A stretch of 64,000 bases of DNA, taken from Magnolia sinica. Taxonomy: Eukaryota; Streptophyta; Magnoliopsida; Magnoliales; Magnoliaceae. Of the stretch, positions 58,343-64,000 are shown in pieces (within the stretch, counting starts at the first letter, position 1; each line of letters begins with the position of its first letter). The stretch is from assembly GCF_029962835.1 (NCBI RefSeq), contig NC_080574.1:24836001-24900000 (forward strand). Direction: 5' to 3'. The notes under the pieces are model-generated. The model had not been told where the DNA came from. It did not search any database and was given only the letters and a program-made list of their open reading frames with translations. The translations under genes and the position numbers were made by a program.

Positions 58343-60956
58343 AATACTCGCATCTCTCTAGTCTCTTAACTCTCTTACACTATTACTGTCGTTCTCTCTT
58401 AAAAAGATATCAATAAAATTTATATGTTGTTTGTTTTTCTTCACATTTTTAGTCTATGCATTCATTTGAGTAGTTGTTAGTTGACTTTTTAAAATATAAC
58501 AATTCCCTTCACTTGTAGTATTTTTACATAAATTTTCATAAATAAAAAAAAAATTCATTTTTCCTTGAATTTTCCTCCTCTTTTTTTTCTCAAAAAATAA
58601 AAAAATAAAAAAATTTGGGATGTTTATCACCACATATGTGATTATGCCATCACATAAGCACATAAACCCTTGGGTTGCACGGGATCGTTTATGCCTTTTG
58701 ACAACATTGGTAGACATACGATTATGAAAGGCTACAACACATATGAAGCCAGTTTTCAAACATAACATTCTAGCCTACATTTAGGAAATGCATGAATTAT
58801 CAATATGAGCATTCTACGTAATAGTCCAAGAAGTGTTGAACTCCTATTTCCAGTTTTCAAGCATAACATTCTAGCCTACATTTAGGAAGTGCACGAATTA
58901 TCAATATAAGCATTCTGCGTAATAGTCCAAGAAGTGTTGAACTCCTATTTCCAGTTGATACCCCCCCCCCCCCCCCTCTTTTTAAATAATGGATTCTAGG
59001 GGTTCCATTGTGTCCATGATTTTTTTTTTTTTTATTTTTCGTTCTTTTCAAGAGAAACGTAGTGTGATATACACCCATAGAGATTAAGCACCGACTTGTG
59101 CACTTCAAGCTGCTAGGATCATAGGACAATGAGGCATATGGAGGCAAAATTTTGAGGTTTTACTACTAGTAGGACAGGTTTTTGTATTTCCTAACTAAAG
59201 ATGAGTACATTACTCTTTATTTTATTTGATGCTTTAATCAATGATGCATGAAGGACTTCATTGTGACTTAGTAGATTATCAATATATATTGTGTATTCTG
59301 AAAACCTTCACTTCACTTTTCTGATCAATGAGAATTATTGTCCTCTTTCAAGGCTCCACCACTCTTCACATTTGCAACTTAATAATGCAGGTTTTGCACC
59401 CTAACTGAGTTGGCGATCATATGCAATATGCCAAACTAGAGAACGGACAACATCCACCACTCCCCAGGGATCACTCCTAAGTCGAGTCGACTTTTACATT
59501 CCATCAACTCGTTTTGTTTTCCATCAAATTTCTGATTCTCCCTATTTTCTTCTGCTCTAAGCCTGTCACAGACCAAGTTCTCCTTTAAGCATGCCCTGAT
59601 TCGTATTCGATTCCAACTTCACTTATATCCCATGCAAAAATGAGCCGAGCATTTCTTTTTCTTTTTCTTTTTTTTCCAATCTATTCACTTATATTCCCTT
59701 CCTATATCCTTTGTGTTTCCTTGGTATATGATAATCAAAGGAATCTTTCGAGTATATTTCCCATCTTTCTATGGATTGTAAGTAGAAAGTAGGTAAAATC
59801 TGTTCTCAGTATGATAGGAATCCGGGTTCATATCTTCTCAATATAGAACAGCAGTGAAGGAGAAAATCATGACAAAATTTCCTTTTAAAAAAAGAAAAAG
59901 AAAAAAAGAAGAAGACCACCCCGAACAGTTGCACATTCCTTCATTTTATTTTATTTTTTTGATCCTTTTTGGTCCAATAAGATGATTGATAGAGACAATA
60001 TGCTTGCTAATCTAGAAAGATGAAATCTACAGAACTTAACAAACACGTTGCAGTGAATCACAATAAATTAAGGTAAAAAACAGCATCGAGATAGTAGCTT
60101 ATTGTGTTTTTTTTTTTTTGGAGAGGTGATGGTAGCTTATTGTTCATATCAACAAAATAAAAAAGTTAATTATTACTAGTCATCCCTACCTCTTCCATCA
60201 ACAAAGTGATTAGCTTGTCTCTGTCACTGATATCTTCAGATGTATCTTCAACCAACGTATCGCCATCACCATCTGGAACTTGACTACTTACATTTGTACC
60301 CTCATCCAGACTCTTTCCATCTTGAGAAAACATGTTGCTGGAACCCTTAGCCAATTTTTGGGCATCTTCCTCAAATGATGACGCATCATTTGATTCATTG
60401 GACTCCACAATCTGTTGGAAATATGCATTAGCTTCTTCAGGACTTGGATTGCCAAATGTCTTTGAGGGGTCTCCTTCCACATCTGATGTGGGAGAAGGAT
60501 ATTCAGTGAAGGAATGATCTTCAGTGTTTTCTTCCTGAACAATCTTATTCGAGTGTGGACTCAAATTCTCTCCATCCACACCGCCCAGCAATTCATTTGA
60601 AGTTTCACCATTCTCCCTAAGATTTTTGTTTTCTGATTGTGTAGATTGATTGGCTGCATCGACTGATTCTTCATTTTTCACACATTCCGTGTACAGGCAC
60701 TGCATAGGAAATGGAGAGAACAAGCTCTCTTGGTGGCAGAGAATATCATAAGAAAGAACACTTCCCAATGAATGGCCATAGATGGAAACCTGCAAATCAG
60801 TTGCATGTCTTGACAATCTTCAAACAAAATCATTGTTACTGCAAATAAACAGAGAGTATTGCAAAGAAATAGCGGTGCCAAAATAGATACCTTCCCATCA
60901 TAGCCTGGATTCCTCTTGATAAATTTCATGTATAACATGTTTAACTGGTTGGAAAC
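43789..60956 (-). CDS. SGR2: SGR2-like phospholipase, DDHD domain (C-terminal part of gene)
   Basis: Twelve exons in transcript order: 60956-60891, 60789-60190, 56515-56416, 56300-56182, 55667-55595, 51087-50985, 48583-48490, 48404-48342, 44940-44892, 44798-44698, 44218-44172 and 44023-43789 (TAA). All junctions are GT-AG and phases join without error into 549 residues. Exon 2 opens with the lipase nucleophile motif YGHSLGSVLSYDIL (Ser codon 60769-60771), then a long acidic Ser-rich region. A coiled-coil-like NALKARIAELES follows. The DDHD domain covers FFAVGSPLGVFLALR, IFHPFDPVAYRVEPL, YHRGGKRLHIGFQ, DKTFEHAYISAIGAHTNYWR and DPDTALFIL. Plant SGR2 is a PA-PLA1-like protein at the vacuolar membrane, needed for shoot gravitropism through amyloplast movement in the endodermis. 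The family is about 930 residues, so some 380 N-terminal residues lie beyond the right edge. The sequence ends with a basic tail AKKVVQSP. Confidence 0.94.
45411..46788 (-). mobile_element. L1-type LINE fragment with RNase H-like remnant, split by a hAT-type element
   Basis: A poly-T run (45410-45420) marks the 3' end on the minus strand. The other end encodes an RNase H-like remnant (IFTNNGG, then DSGWAELEALKLV) on the minus strand at about 46650-46780. Duplications AAATAAACCT flank it at 45401-45410 and 46789-46798; extended to 13 bases they differ at one position. The LINE is interrupted by the 947-bp element at 45568. It lies in the SGR2-like intron 44941-48341, in the same orientation as the gene. 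Confidence 0.78.
45568..46514. mobile_element. hAT-type non-autonomous element inside the LINE
   Basis: CAATGTTTTCAGTATC on the left matches CAATGTTTTCTGTATCG on the reverse strand of the right end. Perfect 8-bp duplications AGTAAGAC lie at 45560-45567 and 46515-46522. The subterminal regions have self-complementary GATATC/ATATCG runs (about 45695-45740) and GATACATTACGCGATA repeats (46410-46500). Near the right end, ATTGAAAAATTTGACCAAT is shared with the two nested elements in the VTT intron. No transposase is encoded. Confidence 0.88.
47128..47858. mobile_element. hAT-like non-autonomous element (same family, reversed)
   Basis: CAGTGATTGTAGTATCAG on the left and CATTGTTTGGAGTATCC on the reverse strand of the right end are imperfect inverted repeats. 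GAAATGGTGGAATTTCTCAAT (47262-47282) is the reverse of the family's subterminal block. The right end has TATCGCCGAGC and GATAATATCG-like motifs (47728-47840). The interior carries CCATCCATGCATGCA repeats (47565-47650). The flanking 8-mers ATAATGAG and ATCACAAG do not match well, so the boundaries are less certain than for the other members. Confidence 0.55.
49168..49407 (+). other. Unrecognised open frame in an SGR2-like intron
   Basis: A 79-codon plus-strand frame with ordinary amino acid composition (NAITALAGVGNTGRVDMV, then SHLVANELLHVEVQ and DDKYSNLIDRM). It is antisense to the SGR2-like gene in the intron 48584-50984. It has no recognised domain and no obvious splice partners. It could be a transposon-derived exon, a captured gene fragment or chance. 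Confidence 0.25.
50409..50492. repeat. Perfect 15-bp inverted repeat (hairpin)
   Basis: CCACTCATCAGGTGG at about 50409 and its exact reverse complement CCACCTGATGAGTGG at about 50478 face each other across a 54-base loop. It resembles the ends of the palindromic repeats elsewhere in the window and is probably a MITE remnant. Confidence 0.6.
51172..51582. mobile_element. Tourist-like MITE (PIF/Harbinger type)
   Basis: GGGCATGTTTGGATTGAGGG on the left and GGGCATGTTTTGATTGGGGG on the reverse strand of the right end form terminal inverted repeats. They are flanked by TAA at 51169-51171 and 51583-51585. The length of 411 bp, the 3-bp TAA target and the GGGCATGTTTGG-type ends fit Tourist-like MITEs. 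It lies in an SGR2-like intron, about 85 bases upstream (in transcript direction) of the exon starting at 51087. Confidence 0.85.
52208..53310 (+). mobile_element. Deleted Copia-type LTR retrotransposon
   Basis: Two related LTR-like segments start near 52210 (TGTTGGGATAAGGTC) and 53068 (TTAGGATAAGTTTGCC). They share GCATAATTGTAAAT, AACTAATTTnTnGAGATnTCTAGA and GTTTTCTAGAATCTT blocks. Between them, 52949-53050 encodes LHDQLADIFTKALLKDRYQW, the C-terminal end of Copia RNase H. It is followed by a polypurine tract CGAGGGGGAGTAT just before the second LTR. Almost all of gag-pol is missing, and the internal part 52400-52940 is unrelated or diverged. It is antisense to the SGR2-like gene. Confidence 0.75.
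53780..55300 (-). mobile_element. RTE-like LINE fragment with a large LTR-like insert
   Basis: Flanks at 53790-53905 and 55150-55300 resemble the RTE-like copy at 29965-30060 and 30510-30620, for example AATCATTCC then AGGCCCTA, and TTAGGTCTC then CATC and TTTTCAG. The middle (about 53908-55140) is different: GC-rich at the start with CGCACGTGCACGC repeats, a TATA-like CCCTATAAGTAGGC (54286) and CTTAATAAAAATTCC (54330). That looks like an LTR with promoter and poly-A signal. LTR ends and a 5-bp duplication were not found. Confidence 0.5.
56549..56625. repeat. (AAT)n-(GAA)n-(GA)n compound microsatellite
   Basis: Runs of AAT, then GAA, then GA lie about 30 bases upstream (in transcript direction) of the SGR2-like exon at 56416-56515, within the intron's acceptor side. 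On the sense strand the run is TC/TTC/ATT, that is, a pyrimidine-rich tract. Confidence 0.92.
56815..56852. repeat. (GA)n microsatellite
   Basis: About 18 GA units next to the first of two foldback elements. Confidence 0.95.
56856..57170. repeat. Foldback element 1 of a tandem pair
   Basis: CTCTGGTGGGCCATGGCAAAAG on the left arm and CTTTTGTCATGGCCCACCAGAG on the right arm are near-perfect inverted repeats around a short centre. Outward, GGGCCCAACTTTTACCC is mirrored by GGGTAAAAAGTTGGGCCC. The next element starts directly after it. Confidence 0.75.
57173..57512. repeat. Foldback element 2 of a tandem pair
   Basis: The architecture matches element 1. AAATCTGGTGGGCC and GGCCCACCAGATTT face each other, flanked by CCCAAAAGTTAGCCCGATCC and GGATCAGGCTAACTTTTGGG. 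The ends have GTTCTCATGAGAACT on the left and GTTCTCAAGAGAAC on the right, each itself a short palindrome. Confidence 0.75.
57547..57960 (-). mobile_element. L1-type LINE fragment (C-terminal tail)
   Basis: The minus strand encodes LATFWVIWREQNFRTFQDS and then ADWALSSACLAP and a stop (about 57710-57850). This is the LAxxWxIWxERNxRxF tail of plant L1 ORF2. It is followed by an A/T-rich 3' region ending near a CA microsatellite (57521-57545). It lies in the SGR2-like intron 56516-60189. Confidence 0.65.
58032..58709. mobile_element. hAT-like non-autonomous element
   Basis: CAATGTTGTCATATGGG on the left and CAATGTTGTCAAAAGGC on the reverse strand of the right end form terminal inverted repeats. 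Flanking 8-mers GCAGACAA (58024-58031) and GTAGACAT (58710-58717) agree at six positions. Subterminal regions contain CATATGTGG/CCACATATG and GCATAAGC-type mirrored motifs. A TC microsatellite (58300-58337) is inside. It has no coding capacity. Confidence 0.7.
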
Positions 60957-62158
60957 CTGAAAACAAAGAATCATCCCTCAGTCCTGATGACGCGATGTTA
61001 CGATGTCACTTAATAAGTCTTGCTACCTCATAAGCCCAAAGATATAACAATCCCATTAATGTTCTTGATAAAGTATAAGAATTACACAGTAGATTCCACA
61101 TTGAAAAATGAAAATTAGATTTGTATGCCTACAAGAACAAGGAAGATATAAAGCAGAATCTGGAAGAAGAAATGGTCATTGCTTGCATACACATCAAGAA
61201 TGCCATTTAAGCAGGATTCAGATGGTAAAAGCACCTTGCCACGGGGTGGAGATATGTCTCAGATCTATCATGTTATACTGGTCTTGGTCACAGAGGCCGA
61301 GAATTCCGATCATCATGAGCCATCTATCAGCTTTCATGTGAAAGAGTGCTGTAGTGGCAAGATCAGAGACAGATCAAGCAGGTGACCTAGGACACTAAGG
61401 ACAAAAAAACCTACATTTTTTCCTGAATCCTGATAGATACTGAAATTATTTCGTAATGGAGAAAAGATACAAGGCAGAGATTTCCTTATACATAAGGAAG
61501 GTACAGCAGCTGCTTCTTTGGCAGGACCATCAGCTACTTCATTGGCCTCAATTTAAATGGTTAAATTCAATACATATAGCCCAGTAAACAGTTGGCACAA
61601 ATGCTATCCATCGCTATTTTCAATGACTCCACTATTCAGGACTTCAGAATGTATCCTTCTTGAAAAGCATACCACCTCTGAGGCAGGTACTGAACACACC
61701 ATGGGCCAATAGCATCCAACACTACCCAAAATACCCAATTAGAGATGAGCAAAATTGTATGGTTTTATTTGGTTCAATTGCATGGCTCAGAAGGGTCATT
61801 TAGCCCTTTCACAGTGGTGGTTGGTTCTGGTATTTGTTCATTGGTGTTTCTATAAACAGCAGTTCAGTCTCTTCCTATAACAGCAGATTAATAGAATACT
61901 ATTCTGCATTTCGAAGATTTCATGTTATGATGATAGGGTTTGCGGACCAGAGTTCCATCTCAAGAAATCACACATCATCCTCCGCACATTGATACCATCT
62001 ATTTTGAAGACATTTCAAGCATCTCTGATGTTGTCTTCCCATATCTTGCCCACCATTGGAAGTAAACATGAATTTAAATTTAATAGATATTATAAAATCA
62101 TGTTTCCAGCCTCCCAGATGGTACAAGACTACAACGATGTTGTTATTGTTGATTATGA
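60957..62158. other. SGR2-like intron, upstream side
   Basis: Intron sequence before the first visible exon. No further exon in the right phase was found, so the preceding exon lies beyond the window. No element was confidently recognised. Confidence 0.55.
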
Positions 62159-63240
62159 TTTTTTTTTTCTTTTGAAGAAGGAAATGAAAATTTCATTAAG
62201 AGAAGTGGCGAGATAGTGCACCAAACTACACACCAAGCAAAAGAGGAAAATCAAAATCCATGGGGGTCTTAACACGTGAAGCCCAATCCCTTACAAATAA
62301 CTATGCTTTGTTGAAAACCTTCCTTTCGGTATAGACAGAATTACAAAAAGAGCCTCCACACGCATCCATCATTCTTCCCAAAGCCGACATTGTGCTAAGC
62401 CCATAGTAGTTCGTGACCTCAGGCATCACCCATGATAAGTTGAAGATCCTAAAGAGCCTTGCCCACAACTTGCCAGTGAGTGGACAATGCAAAAACAGGT
62501 GATCAACTGACACTGCATCCCCCAAGCACATGACACAAACGCTGGGCAAAACCATTGACATTTTTGAAGGTTGTTAATGGGCAACACCCTCATTCTGCTG
62601 ACAAGCCATGCGAAGGCCACTACCTTTGTAGGGGCATTGTAGTGCCACACGGAATCCATGGGCATCCTCCCTCTTTCCTCTCTAGGGGACCTGAGCATCG
62701 GATAAGATGACTGAACTGAAAACCGACCCAATTTGACTCTTAACCATATCATCTTGTCCCAACCCCCCATGATTGGGAATAAGCCTTGGAGATGATTTTG
62801 AAGCAATACAAACTTCCCAATTTCCTCCTCGGTCAGGTTCCTACAACAAGGAGGCATCCACACCACCACATCTTAAGAACTTGAGAAACAAGTAGAAATC
62901 GAGATTTGACTGTGTAGAGAGAGCCACACTAAAGCTGGATAGACCAACTAAAGAGTGGTATCGCCCACCCACACATTGATCCAAAATCAAATTCTCTCCC
63001 ATTGCCAAGGGAGAACTTGATTCCTTCTTCAATCTTTTGCTTTAAGCTTAACAACCCCCTCTAATCCCTATTGCCCGATATAAGGAAGAATCTCTCTCAT
63101 CCAAAAGGAGTCCTCAACCCCCGAATCTCCAAAGCCACTTTTCTAGCAACGGAAGATTTCCCATCTCCAAGTCAAGATGTGGAGAGGAAGGACCCCGCAT
63201 AACAACTGAATAAATCCACCACTCTCTTTACCTCATGTTA
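62159..63240 (-). mobile_element. L1-type LINE fragment (zf-RVT region)
   Basis: A poly-T run at 62159-62169 marks the 3' end on the minus strand. The minus strand encodes GRFSVQSSYPMLRS, VWHYNAPTKVVAFAWLVSR, RVLPINNLQK and then [20 protein letters not shown] across a frameshift. Upstream pieces (GGVDASLL, GENLILDQCVGG) extend to about 63030. It is 5'-truncated and dead. The right boundary is uncertain because another poly-T run begins at 63279. Confidence 0.8.
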
Positions 63241-63736
63241 TGAGGTTCAAATTCCTAACATCCCACTCCTTTTTTATCTTTTTTTTTTTTTTTTGAAAGA
63301 TAACAAAATTTACTAAGAGACCCACCAAAGCAGAAACAAGGTAGGAAAAGAATACAACCCAAAGCGATAGACCTGATATCGGTTTGAAGCATGAGATAAT
63401 CATAGATGTGCGGAATCGGTAACGAATCGGCCGATAGGCCCGATACGTGATGGTAACGGTTGATACCGTTACGTGATATGGGGTCGAAATAGTGACCCCT
63501 AGGAAAAGCAACTCAAATTGGCCGTTATGGGGCTGCACCGGTCAGGCGCATGACTAGTTTTTTAGCCTTTATATTTTGCATTTTTATTCCATTTTTTGCC
63601 ACTTTTGAGTTCCAAAATTGTTCATAAATTATTGTACTGCAAATTCCAACCATTCTTAACTTGGATTTTAGGATCAAAACAAGTTATTGCAAGGATTTGG
63701 GTGAATCGATGCGCTGTGGGCCATTTTCCGAAAAAA

Positions 63737-63772
<36 letters not shown>

Positions 63773-64000
63773 TTAAAGGTAAGAATTTATTTAAAAAGGC
63801 GGCAAGAGCCACCCAACCAACTATACCAACTCTGGTCCATAAATACAATTTTGATTTTTTTTAGTTTTTAAAAAATCTCTGTTTTTATGTTTGAATATGA
63901 TGTGTTATTCAAATTAGAACATATCAATGTGCTTTTTACGAATGACACATGTGATTTCCGCTTTTATTTTTGGTAATATTTTTATTTCCAAACTAGTTTC
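63241..64000. other. SGR2-like intron, right edge of window
   Basis: A second poly-T run (63279-63294) followed by ACCAAAGCAGAAACAAG looks like another LINE tail. TCGGTAACGAATCGGCC and ACGGTTGATACCGTTACG near 63415-63475 resemble self-complementary ends of the hAT-like family, cut by other sequence. A TA microsatellite lies at 63739-63768. No exon was found. Confidence 0.45.
63739..63768. repeat. (TA)n microsatellite
   Basis: About 15 TA units. Confidence 0.9.

Overview
This window is nuclear DNA of a flowering plant. It carries three spliced, GT-AG host genes of typical land-plant families, and everything else is plant-type transposable elements. The genome is probably large, because short exons are scattered through introns of several to more than twenty kilobases packed with nested elements. 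A magnoliid is my guess, from the many palindromic repeats ending in GTGGGGCCCAC; that is inference and not proven by anything here.

Host genes. (1) A plus-strand TVP38/TMEM64 (VTT/DedA-like) membrane protein gene runs from about 3864 to 37222. It has seven visible exons and about 0.86 kb of coding sequence. Its fourth visible intron (6316-28951) is 22.6 kb and its fifth (29019-36735) is 7.7 kb. (2) A single-exon minus-strand MAP kinase kinase kinase of the plant MAPKKK17/18 type lies at 39296-40354. (3) The 3' part of an SGR2-like DDHD-domain phospholipase gene lies on the minus strand at 43789-60956. Twelve exons join in frame to a stop codon; the N-terminal exons lie beyond the right edge.

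Repeat layout. Intron 4 of the VTT gene holds two 5'-truncated L1 LINEs with target-site duplications (TSDs), a 5S-rRNA-like fragment, and then a nest. An outer hAT-type element (10735-28757, 8-bp TSD) contains a related inner hAT-type element (12844-28032, 8-bp TSD), which sits in the outer element's own GGATGG minisatellite. The inner element contains a palindromic element, which is split by an L1 LINE. The LINE is split by a Gypsy chromovirus (16436-23056) and by a third hAT-type element (23173-24380, 8-bp TSD). A tRNA-like SINE sits in the same palindromic element. Intron 5 holds L1 and RTE-like fragments and a decayed hAT transposase gene. The SGR2 introns hold an L1 split by another hAT-type element, a Tourist-like MITE, a deleted Copia element, RTE and LTR-like sequence, a tandem pair of foldback elements, and more L1 remnants.

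The three host genes belong to unrelated processes (membrane lipid or trafficking, stress kinase signalling, vacuole-linked gravitropism) and I see no functional cluster. The most interesting structure is a hAT-type non-autonomous family with self-complementary TATCGGCGATA-rich ends. It has four or more copies here, two of them nested one in the other. All coordinates come from reading by eye; percent identities and database matches were not computed.
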